Origin: Knufia peltigerae
Taxonomy: Eukaryota > Ascomycota > Eurotiomycetes > Chaetothyriales > Trichomeriaceae
NCBI GenBank assembly: GCA_030247855.1
Contig: JAPDRN010000214.1
Location: 1-34,710, forward strand
DNA: 34,710 bases
Reading direction: 5' to 3'
Part shown: piece after piece, positions 21,555 to 31,517 of the stretch
How positions within the stretch are numbered: the stretch's first letter is position 1
Layout of the letters: each line of letters opens with the position of its first letter
Notes under the pieces: generated by a model
What the model saw: only the letters and a program-made list of their open reading frames with translations
The model's database searches: none
Told to the model about the DNA's origin: nothing
Made by a program: the position numbers and the translations under genes

Positions 21555-23972
21555 ACAGACGTAAGCTAAGTGTTTCCACCGCCGCAACAAAGAGGCTAGT
21601 GATGGAGCATCACCATCTACACCAACGTCTTTCATTTTGCGTAGCTTTCGACGAGAGACGAGTGCAAATCGCCTCAAGCTGTGACGTTTGTTTCAAGCTG
21701 TACATCAGACCACCCGTACAAGCACCACCACAAAAACCTCCAGGAACGATGATATAATCTGATTGGAACCCAGTCTCAGCTTCAATATTCAGCCTCTCAG
21801 CCTCGTGTCGTGCAGAGATGCTGTCAGCTCCGATCAGATGTTGACCAGGAGTGGCTTGTTCGTAAGGTTTTGATATCTCAAGACGACTGCTTAAACGTTT
21901 TGCCGCCGACTTCATCGCCCTAATGGCATCATGGCTCACATCCTTTGTACCCAGCAGCCATGCAAACCCTCTGGAATTTGATCTGTAGTACTTGTGTACT
22001 CCGGATTTATTTCTGACTTCTGTTTGGAGTCATGACTGGTCGCCCTGTTATAGATGGAAATCCGGCATTCTTCGCAGTTAGAAAAATCAAGCCTACTGCA
22101 AGTTACTCAAGTCATTGTCAACCAGTCTTGCTGTAAACTTTCTTGCCAGGAGAGCGACTACAATGTCTTATAAACATATATACGGCTCTCAGAAATCTAC
22201 GCATTCCAGACGACCTCATTTCCATCAAAATACACACAATTGACATGTTCGAAATGTTTATATAGAGTTTCTACAATCTCGTTGTTCCCCCACATTCACC
22301 ATTGCTCTAGCATCTTCCGTAGCCCTTCAGAAGAATGCGTGTTTTTAGAACATGACTCTCATGACTGCTAGAGGTTCTTGTCATTCAAAGACGGCGGGAG
22401 ATATAAATCTTACCAAGCGTACATAGGGCTATGAGTTGAAGTGATCATCCTAGAGCTGGCTATTGTTTGTTGAATCTATTCTATAATATCTTCGGGCCCC
22501 GCTTGAACGTTTATCCGGTCGTTGCACTTCCCCCCAACATTGGAATCTTCCTCTCACCAAGATCCAACCACTTGAGCTATGTCACAATCTCACCTTCATA
22601 CCAATTTAACCACGCAATCTTTCTCCGTATATTCTTGTATCCTTGGTATCCAGTTGCCTTATCCTGACTCAGCGTTGGCTATTGACCGCCGAGTTCTTTC
22701 CTTTTACTGGCTTTCATCTATCCTCTTTTCGGTCAGTCCTTCAAACCCAGTCGCATCCTCAAACGTGCTACGGAGTATTGGACGCGCATCCCCCCGGCAT
22801 ATTCAAGGGACTTTAGACCCCTTCGCTACACAGTCCTGCGGCTTTTTCTCCCCGGACCTGGAGAGCCTACCAGTGGACGATCCTATGCGTTACTTTTGCA
22901 TCTTACGAGAAGACTAGTTCCACCCTCGCAACGACGTACTTTCCGGTCATCCGTATCAGCAGTTCGGTTCACAAGGATTTTCATGAATATTCGACGCAAC
23001 ACTTTATGACGTCGTCTTGCACCCTCATCTGATCTATTCTAACAACGTTACAATCCGGGATCCGTGGCTGCCGTCTACAACCAATCTATCTAGTCTTGCA
23101 AGGCTCAGGAACCATCTCCGAGCCTCCATTCTATATCTGACCCCAAACGATTGCCCGAAGGCCCGGACATATACTATGTTCGACGTATACCAAGCTCAAG
23201 GCTAGCCATCCAAGATCCTGAGGTTATAAACAAGGTGTTCCCACGTCTTCTCCGGATCTACGACAAAACCCCATGCTTCACCAAACGGAAAGACAATCCA
23301 TCACTTTCCTTCACAGAGGACAGTAAACATCTGTGTCAATCGCTTGTATCAGAGCTGGAGTACCCCCCGAATACCCAGAGAATACAGATTCCCACGCGGC
23401 CAGAGATTTGAAACCGAAGGTATCGCCTTTCCAGAAGATCTTTTCCGGCCGTGTCATACGGGTGGAGAGCACTTTGAGTACATATTCGGCAATAGCTGTA
23501 TCTTTTCGAGTCTTATTCACCAACTCGCCTAAGCAGCTTGTCCACACTATACGGCGACCACAAATTACGACAAAGCCCTAGGATTGGTGCACTGTTAACA
23601 CCGACGTTTAAGGTTGTCCGGAGTACTTGTTTTCATTCAACTAGCACTTCTTCACACACATATCTAGCAAAAGCCGACGACGCAACCTTAGTCAGCTTCT
23701 TTCGTCCGGTGGAGAGAAGACGCTTTCTACAATTCGCCCACATACTTACGCATTTGGAAATATTGCTTGCAGGTCCGCAGCCCTCCGACTTACTCAAGCG
23801 ACCAACACTGACTAGACATAGGTCGAGCCGTATCATCGAGATCCAATACTGGTAGTGGCAACTTCTTCGACCACGTCTGGGCCTTTTGAACCACCTTGGG
23901 ACCTTGATAATACCCTTCCTGCCAACCATCCTGCTACTTGGGCACCTCTCTTAACTACAAGATTTCTACAAG
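21555..23972. other. 2.4-kb gene-poor region upstream of the Zn2Cys6 gene
   Basis: Apart from one weak minus-strand frame (21610-21939), nothing here reads as a gene. Short frames occur in all phases without domain features or steady codon bias. It holds one exact TACTCCGTA copy (22769-22777), two near copies and a TGACGTCG block near 23005. A long regulatory region or untranslated leader for the Zn2Cys6 gene is the simplest reading. Confidence 0.45.
21610..21939 (-). CDS. Possible small hypothetical protein, 109 aa
   Basis: A minus-strand frame from ATG at 21939. The sequence has an alpha-helical, charged first half (RAMKSAAKRLSSRLEI) and a glycine- and cysteine-rich patch (VPGGFCGGACTGG). 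I recognise no family. The frame is convergent with the PQ-loop gene and only 55 bases from its stop, so it could be antisense noise in a 3' region. It is listed because its composition is more protein-like than the surrounding frames. Low confidence. Confidence 0.25.
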   Translation of the reverse strand: MSHDAIRAMKSAAKRLSSRLEISKPYEQATPGQHLIGADSISARHEAERLNIEAETGFQSDYIIVPGGFCGGACTGGLMYSLKQTSQLEAICTRLSSKATQNERRWCRW

Positions 23973-25688
23973 ATGCCATCACGGATAAGTGGTGCCTGCA
24001 ACGGGTGTCGTACAAAGAAGCAGAAAGTATGTATTCCATTGTATATTGCACGTGCTGGCCGTATTGTCCCTGTCGCAGACTATCCCAACCTGTCCGGGCT
24101 GTCTTGTTTGATTGTCTTCGATCCATTTTGTCTTCGGAATCGAGATCATTCCACTGAGTATATGCTGACAAAGTTTTCCACCATCAGTGCAGTGGTGATA
24201 GGTACGTAGTATATTTCAACAAGATCTTTACCCTCAATGAGACTGTCCGGTTCGAGGTGCAATGGGCCTTTATACCTGAGCTCCCCGCCTTCAGCCTAAT
24301 GTCACGGCCAAGGTTTGGGTTGTGGGGGTGCCTCCGGACTCCCTAGCAAAATCGTTCTGCCACAACGATTTAATGTTGGAGTTGAGATCGGTCGGGCTCT
24401 TTGCTTTGTTTGCCGAACAAGACACAGATGCTGGGGAAGGATACTCGCTCCATAACTCATTGCCCATACAAACCCCTTGGAAAAGCCGTCTTCTGGCCAT
24501 GTCTTCAAAACCGGCCTTCTTTGGTATCCAGCCTGTTTTTTTTAAGGGTTTTTAACTAATTATATGATCCTAAAAGGTCGGGTTGTACACAATGTCTAGC
24601 CGCTGGTATACAATGCACATGGCCAGAGCAAAGAAAACGGTCTGTCCTGCCTCCAGTTTTCATCCCCTTTGCGCAGCGTACACGCAAAGTCTTTGTTACA
24701 TCTACATTTTACCTCACCTTGGGAAACTGACTGTTGTTTTCACAGTGGACCGGCAAAAGGATACATAGAAGGCCTCGAACATCGCCTCCACGAAGCCGAG
24801 TCACTTCTCCTCTCGCTCCTCCCCCTCGTCACCACAGAGCAATTAAACTGTGCGACCGACTCATTAAACGCAACCTCATCAGCGACCCACATCCTCAACG
24901 TGCAAACGCGGGACTCACAATCACCAGGGCCGCGCAACGTCAGAAGTAGTCCACCTGTGCTGAATAAGAAAACCGGTATAGAGTACTGGGACTCGTTCCC
25001 ACTGGACACCGTCGACAACATCCGAAAATGGCAAGATGATTGTGCCATACACTCAGGCACGGGTCAAAGCCAAGCCTCTTTCAGAAATTCCATTTCTGGT
25101 GACGACTCGGTCTCCCGTGAAATGATACAGAATGCTTTTCATTCCGCACACAATTCTCGTCCGGGTTCGGTCGACTTGTCGGCTCCGCCACCATCACATT
25201 CTCGAGCGCAATCCGGGGCACTACCGTCGATGAGTACGGACTCATACCGCAGCGGGACAAGCACACCGGTTCATGTACCACCTCGACACGCTCACTCACA
25301 ATCTACAATTCCTTCGTCCAATATTGTACGGCAAATACCGACCGCATCTCAGCAGCAGCAGCAGCAACAACAACAACAGCAACCTCGACAACAAAATTGG
25401 AACTCGATGTCTCTTTTCTCTTCTCTCTCTGCACCGAGTGGGGCCACGACGACCACCAACACGCCAAACTCGAACGTCAACAATGTCGACCTGAGTAACG
25501 AGGCACTGTTGCTCCAGAGTTTCGCCGATTCCACGTGGGCTCAATCGCAGTCGTTGAACAACAACGGCATGGGCAACATGACTGCCGGGTTGGGCACGAC
25601 CAATAACAACATGATCATGGAAAGTGGACCGATGGAAGTCGACACGGGCTTCTTTGGCAACGACGTTCAAAGAAGTTTATTTTGGTGA
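23973..25688 (+). CDS. Zn2Cys6 DNA-binding protein without MHR domain, 4 exons
   Basis: Exons 23973-24026, 24188-24201, 24577-24639 and 24746-25688 give 357 residues. The zinc cluster is complete only after splicing: Cys9-x2-Cys12-x6-Cys19-x6-Cys26-x2-Cys29-x6-Cys36, then the linker KRGPAKGYIEGLEHRLHEAE (43-62) that starts the dimerisation coiled coil. Exon 2 has just 14 nt and codes CSGD plus part of Arg23. Introns are 161, 375 and 106 nt; the second has a TAACTAAT branch, and the third has a weak donor (GTCTGT) but joins in phase into the family linker. The rest is low in structure: Ser/Pro/Thr-rich, an 11-Gln run at 246-256, Asn-rich to the end (LFW). No fungal_trans (MHR) domain is present, unlike most members. 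It is convergent with an MHR-only protein. Target genes unknown. Confidence 0.83.
25350..25382 (+). repeat. CAG/CAA tract coding poly-Gln
   Basis: Eleven codons of mixed CAG and CAA encode Gln246-256 of the Zn2Cys6 protein. Such runs are common in fungal activators and often vary in length between strains. Confidence 0.9.
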
Positions 25689-25702
25689 ATGATGATGCTG
25701 CT

Positions 25703-25725
25703 GATATTGATATTGATATTGATAT
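25703..25725. repeat. GATATT hexamer tandem repeat
   Basis: Nearly four copies of GATATT in tandem within the 3' untranslated region of the Zn2Cys6 gene, 15 bases after its stop, followed by imperfect GATGAT units to about 25752. Confidence 0.85.
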
Positions 25726-26093
25726 CATTGATGATGTTGACGATGATGATGAAAACGTAGGCGAGAGAATATGGAGTATGGATAGGTTTGCTACTCTTTT
25801 TTTTTCTTCTGCTGCGCTGGACAATAATTGACGGAGGTTTTACTTTTTTGTGCGTGTCAGGAAATTACCGTTCCCTCTTTGAAAGGATGCAAAATATGAT
25901 GATGGGTAAGGATTGTTGTTGTCATACTCCGTACTGTGTAGTGTTTTGATGTATCGGGAATTTTCTGTGAATACAAATCCTTCATCCGAAGCAGCTAGGA
26001 GGTCTCGCTCGAAGCACACTACCTTACTGATCTCATAAATATTACTTTATTCCAGAGGGTGACGTCGGAATATAACGTGCCTCATTCCTTTTG

Positions 26094-26130
26094 TTTTTTT
26101 TTTTTTTCTTCTTCTTTTTTTCTCCTTCTC
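26094..26130. repeat. T-rich homopyrimidine tract
   Basis: A run of 14 T followed by CTT/CTTC units and more T. It lies between the two convergent 3' ends. On the minus strand this reads as an A/G-rich tract downstream of the MHR gene. Confidence 0.8.
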
Positions 26131-26467
26131 GTGAAGTGATGAAAAAAATGAGTGTCAGAACTTCCAGTGACGAGGTTACCTAGATTACTTCAATCATATA
26201 TTACGTGACAGAGTATCAAAGTTTGGGGAAATGTCCGAAGCAGAGCGTAAATACGACGATTACAGCTTCTCACAGCATTTCCAATTGTCCTCTCAGACAG
26301 AAAGAACCAGACAGACGTACATGATACATACGGTCAGCACAACAAAACCATGACCCTTCCGCTGTCGACGTTTCCAAGTCCTACCTAGTCGAGTATGTTC
26401 GCTGCAAAAATTCCCGCCCTGTCTCGATAGGGTAGACCAGACCCCTACCAAATAATTCATTCCTTTT

Positions 26468-28912
26468 TCACATCTCCCAACCTCCATTCAAGCCACCACC
26501 GCCAGGGGCGAACGGACCCGTCATGTTCTCCCACGTGGCCGAGCCGAAAATGTCGGCGACGTTGAAATCCATGTTCCCCCAGAACATGGGGTCGGAATAT
26601 TCTTGCAAGCCACCATTGTTGTTGTTGCCGCCGCCGTCACCGCCCATGCCACCCGCGCCGTTCCCGCTCGACGGTAGATTCATGTTCATCGTCGACTGGG
26701 CGAACGCCAGATCCTGAGGGGTGGCATAAATCGCGCTGCCTAGACCGGCGTTGATCTGTGGTTGCGTCGTGGGCTGGCCACGGTCCCAATTGGAAAAGTC
26801 AAAGTTCGGCATCGAGCCGGCGGGGTTGGTGAGCGCGGAGGGATTCGTGGAATCGTACCCGAGTGACGGGGGCCAGTTGCCGGGCGTGCTGCCTTGGGTC
26901 GAAGATGCCTGGTTCTTCAATCGTGACAGACCCGTCGTGGGCCCAGAGGAGGATTGCTGTTGGTGAGGCGAAGGTGTGGCGGATTCTGTCATGGATGATT
27001 TCCGAGGGCTAGGTAGGTCGTCACCGGTGCGCTGGCGTTTCCGCGGAGGCTGGGCTTGCTCAAAATCATTCGGCATGTTTTGTGGCGACTGGTCGGGTTT
27101 GGGGACAGTCAGGAAACCGTTGACGCTGGCCTTTCTTGACTGGATGTTGATCATGAGCAGGTTCAAAACCTTGTGGCAATTCTGAACCGTGTACCATCTC
27201 GTATTCATGCTATCGAGGATGCTGAGGCATGTTTGAATATCGGACAGTGCCCTCGCTTTCGCGTACTTGCCCAGTTGGCAAGCGAAGGCGATGATCAGTC
27301 CCGACATCCACACGGCGGACAGAAGGCCAGGTAAGAACATCGATTGTCCGTGACTTCGATGCGACTTCAGGCCGGCGACGATACCACGGGAGGCTCGAAT
27401 GCAGACCTGCAAACCATGTTGGAATTCGGGGGTTGACTGATCAAGAGATAACCTTGGACGATTGACGAGAAGGAGGAGTCGATGATAAAGGATTTTGAAG
27501 AAGCTAGAAAGGTGTTGTTGAGGAGGGAGAAACGAGGCGTCAGCCGACGAAGACTTATGGGTGCTGCTGGTGTCGGGGACATCGTGATGCTGGCCTGGAT
27601 CGGCTTCACCAGTCAAGAATGCTGGTAAATCGTTCCACCAAGTCTCGATATCGCTGGTCAGGCGCAATATCTGTTCATGCTTTGGGAAACGGTGATTGAT
27701 ACTTTTATGAAATACTTCAATAATTTGGCCTGTCAACTTTCCCCATTGAACGTATGCGGTCAAAGCTGCTTCCCGCAGTCGCTTCTCTCTTGCTTCCGGC
27801 CCTTCCTTGTCTTGTTGAGCGTTGCGAGATTCATCAGAGAGTGGTCTGGGCGGCGGCATGGCCATTGTTTCATCGCCATCTTGCGGCATCATCGGTCGCC
27901 ACACAGCTTTATGTAATTCGGGGCCGGACAAACAGACATCAATATCGTCGTCCTGGATCACATTGGGGTCGCCTAAACTTAGATTGCAATGTCGGTCCAG
28001 CGCATACGCAGACCAGAAGATTCGTTTTCGGATTTCGCAATCGTCCGCAGACAGCTGCGCATATCTCAGAGGACACCGATGGAGACCGGCATGGTATATG
28101 AGCTTGACCACGATGCCTGCTACAGTGCTAGCCTGACGAATTGCCAATGTTGCTGCTAAATAGAGCTCGGCTGCGAGGATTGCTTGGATGTTCGTAATGT
28201 CGTGAGATAGAGCAAGGCAACCAGCCACTCGACTCACATCAGCATTTGACTTTATGCGGGATTCCATTGGCAAAAGAATGTCACTTCTATCCAGTGACGC
28301 TATGTTGATGACGAGTTGAAAGGTGATCAGTTTCCTCAGGTCGGTAGGGGATGGGTGCTCCCTGGTCGCTTTTGCATGTCGCCTTTGATTGAGATATATC
28401 GCTTCCATGTCTTTCAGAAAGGTGGGACCGTGGAGGAAGGGAAACAGCGGGTGCCACACGGTGAAAAAGGAGGTGACCAGTTGAAAAGCAATCTTTCTTT
28501 CAGGTGGTTTGCCGAGAGCAGAGGTTAGTACTTGAGGTAAAGAGTCGGTCTCACAAGGACCTTCATGCAGAGGGCCATTATATGAGCGCCCTTCGGCATC
28601 TTCGCCAGTGAGGATGTCTTCGCTGGCGGGAACAGCATTTGGACCGGCGAGGTTCGAGGCGCCGAAGGCAGCAGAGAAAGCCCGACGGACAGTATTGACA
28701 AAGTACACACCGGAGGAGCTACCTAGCCAGGCCGTGCCATGATTCGGAAGCTTCTTGAGCGTGCCAATCTCAGAAGTATGAGGCGGTCTCTCTTCGGGGG
28801 TGTTGTCACTATCCGAGTCATTGGTGGCTGTGGTGGCGGTGGTTGTCGAAGGAACTGCTGGAGGGGTCGGTTGGCCAACACTGGGAGAGGGATTGCTGTT
28901 ACTCGGAGTCAT
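26468..28912 (-). CDS. Fungal-specific transcription factor domain (MHR) protein lacking a visible zinc cluster
   Basis: One exon, 814 residues from the ATG at 28912. Residues 1-60 are Ser/Thr/Pro-rich. From about 65 there is TAWLGSSSGVYFVNTVRRAF, and from about 135 to 480 the helical fungal_trans (middle homology) domain, with HPLFPFLHGPTFLKD, the ILAAELYLAATLAI stretch and the hallmark RKRIFWSAYALDRHCNLSLG. The tail has a KRQR motif and is Gln/Gly/Asn-rich. These domains usually follow an N-terminal Zn2Cys6 cluster. None is found in this frame or in the roughly 900 bases upstream on either frame set. A splice-acceptor-like TTTGCTCTACAG ends three bases before the ATG, so an upstream exon or a 5' leader intron is possible. 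Regulator of unknown targets. Confidence 0.85.
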   Translation of the reverse strand: MTPSNSNPSPSVGQPTPPAVPSTTTATTATNDSDSDNTPEERPPHTSEIGTLKKLPNHGTAWLGSSSGVYFVNTVRRAFSAAFGASNLAGPNAVPASEDILTGEDAEGRSYNGPLHEGPCETDSLPQVLTSALGKPPERKIAFQLVTSFFTVWHPLFPFLHGPTFLKDMEAIYLNQRRHAKATREHPSPTDLRKLITFQLVINIASLDRSDILLPMESRIKSNADVSRVAGCLALSHDITNIQAILAAELYLAATLAIRQASTVAGIVVKLIYHAGLHRCPLRYAQLSADDCEIRKRIFWSAYALDRHCNLSLGDPNVIQDDDIDVCLSGPELHKAVWRPMMPQDGDETMAMPPPRPLSDESRNAQQDKEGPEAREKRLREAALTAYVQWGKLTGQIIEVFHKSINHRFPKHEQILRLTSDIETWWNDLPAFLTGEADPGQHHDVPDTSSTHKSSSADASFLPPQQHLSSFFKILYHRLLLLVNRPRLSLDQSTPEFQHGLQVCIRASRGIVAGLKSHRSHGQSMFLPGLLSAVWMSGLIIAFACQLGKYAKARALSDIQTCLSILDSMNTRWYTVQNCHKVLNLLMINIQSRKASVNGFLTVPKPDQSPQNMPNDFEQAQPPRKRQRTGDDLPSPRKSSMTESATPSPHQQQSSSGPTTGLSRLKNQASSTQGSTPGNWPPSLGYDSTNPSALTNPAGSMPNFDFSNWDRGQPTTQPQINAGLGSAIYATPQDLAFAQSTMNMNLPSSGNGAGGMGGDGGGNNNNGGLQEYSDPMFWGNMDFNVADIFGSATWENMTGPFAPGGGGLNGGWEM

Positions 28913-29914
28913 GTCTGTAGAGCAAACAAGTGGCAAGTCGAAATAGGCAAACCAGTAGTGCCTTTATCGGGGAGTTGATTCCAGCATCACCATGTCATCT
29001 TGTCCGCGTGTCGATGGAGCGAAGAGATTATGCGTCTGACCATGTAAGAGGCGAGAGGGAGTTTCACAGTGGCGGAGAATTGGCCCAGCTCAAAGGCAGA
29101 GATCAAGTTCGCATCAATTGAACCGTTGCTGATTGTGGTTTGTATGTTGATATTTTTGGGAATTTCAATCTTGATGTTAAACACACTATCACCGACGCGA
29201 TCGTGGTTTTCGGTAGGAGGTTCTGGCTGGTCTCACTGACTGAGCGAAAAATGAGACGAGTGAAGCCGTGGTGGATTTACACGTACAGGGTGTAAAAATT
29301 TCCCACCCGTAACTGACCGAGGAAATACGGGCGGCTGAGGCATTGAGGGCTGTAAGCAAGTCGGACACCGGCTACGCTGTTTTTAGTTAAAGCCTCCAGC
29401 TTCGCAAGCCCGAAGCGAGAGACTTTTGTGCCTAGAAATATTTTGACGAGGCCTACGGAGCACCTGGCTCACCCTAGTGACGCCTAGTGAGGCACCTACT
29501 TACAACCCCAAACAAGACCCCGAAGCTGTCAAGATTTGGTGCAGGGGACACCATTGGGCTCTCGCGCACACTAGTCTCGACCTGGAATCAATGCTGACTA
29601 ACGGGACTTAGCATTCTCACAGCTACAACCAGAATACGAAATTGTAGTCTTGGGAACCAGGATCTGGAGCATTATAAATAATCGTAGATTGGATACACGT
29701 CTTCAAAACCCATCTCCTGATGTACTCTCGGACATGGGCATTCCCTTGTCATCGAGCAGACAGCAAACCCCGATTACCATGCATAACTCCTGCGGCTCAG
29801 ACTGGTAGCTGCGTGAATTGCTTTGACGAGAAAGATTGTAGGTTATCTGTCTTCGGCAGACGAAGAATGGAAAATCTCCATCAATAGGAGCTCAACGGTC
29901 TTGGAATGCCTAGT
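28913..29914. other. 1-kb intergenic stretch upstream of the MHR gene
   Basis: No gene supported. The stretch contains a possible acceptor (28915-28916) for a leader intron of the MHR gene and a patch at 29400-29510 with short direct and inverted repeats. The right end is the 3' region of the Ca3427-like gene. No Cys-rich zinc-cluster exon was found on the minus strand. Confidence 0.5.
29400..29417. repeat. Short inverted repeat GCTTCG-n6-CGAAGC
   Basis: Perfect six-base arms around a six-base loop. About 80 bases further right, CTAGTGA occurs twice 11 bases apart. The patch may be a remnant of a small repeat element; there is no further support. Confidence 0.5.
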
Positions 29915-30877
29915 CTACTCCGTTCCTTGCCTGGATATTCCCACGACTCCATCGCCAGGCTTGATAGCAACATCAGTACCGATTACATTGGCAGTCTTCA
30001 GAACGTCGACCACACCACTCATGACAGTCGGGTCGACTCCTCTCGTGCTTCCCACAAACTTGACGTCCTTCAGCCACTCTCGGCCGTCTTCTTCGGAATA
30101 ATGGCACTGCGCCTCACCTGTGCCTAGCATTTTTATAGCAGCGTCGGTGTCAGTGTTGAAACTCTTCACGCCTTCGTCAAAGGCTTGGAATATTTGCTTC
30201 AACGTATCGTCTGACTCCGGATCCGGAAAAGTTGATCTCGACGCAGCAATATGCCAGCTTGGCCAGGGTGTGTAGATTTCTCCAATCTTTTTCAGTGGTG
30301 TACTCTCTCCGTGAAAGTATGGCTTGGTCGTGAAGTGCTCCCACATGAAGAAGTCAGCGGTGGCGTTGGTGACTCCATCGCGTAGATCTTTGAAAGGGCC
30401 TAGTGGGACAATCGAGAGCCCTTCCGACTTTTGGTCTTTTGTTTGATGAAGCCAGCCTTCCTGCTGGGCCAGCACAAATGCCATAACATGACTACCACTC
30501 CCCATTCTGCTGACTCCGACACGGCGGTGCTGCTTGAGATCGTCAACAGAATTGATGTCGTTTCGATTCCGACCAGTAACGATTGCCCATCTCAGTGGTG
30601 TCGCCACCCATGATCCGACTATTGAGTAACCTTTTTCTGTCCCAGCCTTGTTGTAGTTGTCCGCATTCAACAGGCCTGCAACCCAGCCTTCTGTCAAGCC
30701 AATCGCAAGATCGATCTCGTTTGAACGTAGGGAAGTGATCATGTGTCCGGTGCCAGAGGGGAACGGAACCAATGTGGTTTTTATCGAAGAGGGAAATAGA
30801 TTGTGTTTTGTGCAGAGGTGCAATGGGAGGAGGTAGTGCTCCGGCACGTACCCGATGCGAACTTCTGAAGGCGCCAT
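29915..30877 (-). CDS. Ca3427-like periplasmic-binding-fold protein
   Basis: One exon, 320 residues. The protein begins MAPSEVRIGYVPEHYLLPLHL, the first strand and helix of a type-2 periplasmic-binding fold, and continues with SGTGHMITSLRSNEIDLAIGLTEGW and RVGVSRMGSGSHVMAF, which match the two ligand-facing loops of SsuA/NMT1-like solute-binding proteins. The family in fungi is named for Candida albicans Ca3427. No signal peptide is visible, so this is probably a cytosolic protein with a bacterial-type binding fold. The family's ligand and role are unclear; similarity to NMT1/THI5 fold proteins hints at a small nitrogen- or sulfur-containing ligand, as inference only. No THI5-type CCCFC iron motif is seen. 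Divergent from a zeta-class GST. Confidence 0.85.
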   Translation of the reverse strand: MAPSEVRIGYVPEHYLLPLHLCTKHNLFPSSIKTTLVPFPSGTGHMITSLRSNEIDLAIGLTEGWVAGLLNADNYNKAGTEKGYSIVGSWVATPLRWAIVTGRNRNDINSVDDLKQHRRVGVSRMGSGSHVMAFVLAQQEGWLHQTKDQKSEGLSIVPLGPFKDLRDGVTNATADFFMWEHFTTKPYFHGESTPLKKIGEIYTPWPSWHIAASRSTFPDPESDDTLKQIFQAFDEGVKSFNTDTDAAIKMLGTGEAQCHYSEEDGREWLKDVKFVGSTRGVDPTVMSGVVDVLKTANVIGTDVAIKPGDGVVGISRQGTE

Positions 30878-31517
30878 GATTCTTCTACCCCTTTAACTTG
30901 ATGAGCAAAATGCGGATGCAAGGAACAGGAGACGATTAGAACAAATGGGAAAGACCATTGACGTGCAAAGATGCCACCCCCGTCTGTACAGCGCAGTCAA
31001 GAGAAGAAAGAATCATTACGACGACTTTCCGTATATCGGACTGACATTGACGCTGCGGCCATCTTCCCCCGCAGTCTGCAATGCCGTAGTTTTACCGGAA
31101 GGAGGAGAGCTCGACGTCGGGTGTCTAACAGTATCAAACTCACAGTCATGATAACTCAGCTTGGTATGGACGGCGATACATGTCATCGAGATTGTTTGAA
31201 GCGAGTCTACGGGACCCAGGCTGAATAACCCTACGATCATCCTGGACGGCTACTGCAGGGAGTCGAGTCCCCGAGCCGATGCGGAATCGCCTGTATTGAT
31301 TTCCCCGCGAATATGCGGAGGCCATTCCGTGTTATGGCCAAAAAGCAACTGCAAGATCCCTTATATATACTCAGGTAGGTAGAAACCGAGTCACATCGGC
31401 ATTCAAAGATTGTCTCAATACTATCGAGGTGGGCGTCGTCTACTTTACTCTTTTGTCTATTCGATTATCTCTGCCAGGAACAACCAGCCGAGAGGAAACA
31501 TTCAACCAACGTCGACC
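30878..31517. other. Divergent promoter region between the Ca3427-like gene and the GST gene
   Basis: 640 bases with no supported gene. The plus side has a clear TATATATA element 150 bases before the GST start. The minus side shows no clear TATA box. Confidence 0.5.
31362..31369 (+). promoter_or_regulatory. TATA box candidate of the zeta-GST gene
   Basis: TATATATA about 150 bases upstream of the start codon at 31518, leaving room for a leader of roughly 110-120 bases. Confidence 0.5.

Larger units (their letters stand above)
25689..26467. other. Convergent 3' region between the two regulator genes
   Basis: 779 bases between stop codons of convergent genes. It contains a GATATT hexamer array just after the first stop, GATGAT-rich sequence, one TACTCCGTA copy (25925-25933) and a long T/C tract near 26094-26130. 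No coding frame is supported. Confidence 0.6.

Noticed and set aside
22467..22917. Overlapping plus-strand frames in the gene-poor region
   Set aside because: Composition is not coding-like and no domain is visible; they look like chance frames in pyrimidine-rich DNA.
24322..24555. 77-codon plus-strand frame in the long intron of the Zn2Cys6 gene
   Set aside because: It is not needed for any zinc ligand and has no conserved motif; the intron reading rebuilds the cluster exactly.
23973..28912. A single split gene across both regulator halves
   Set aside because: The two coding regions are on opposite strands and convergent, so one ordinary transcript cannot join them.
29400..29510. Small repeats suggesting a MITE-like element
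   Set aside because: The inverted arms are only six bases and no terminal repeats with target-site duplication could be found, so it is listed only as a short inverted repeat.
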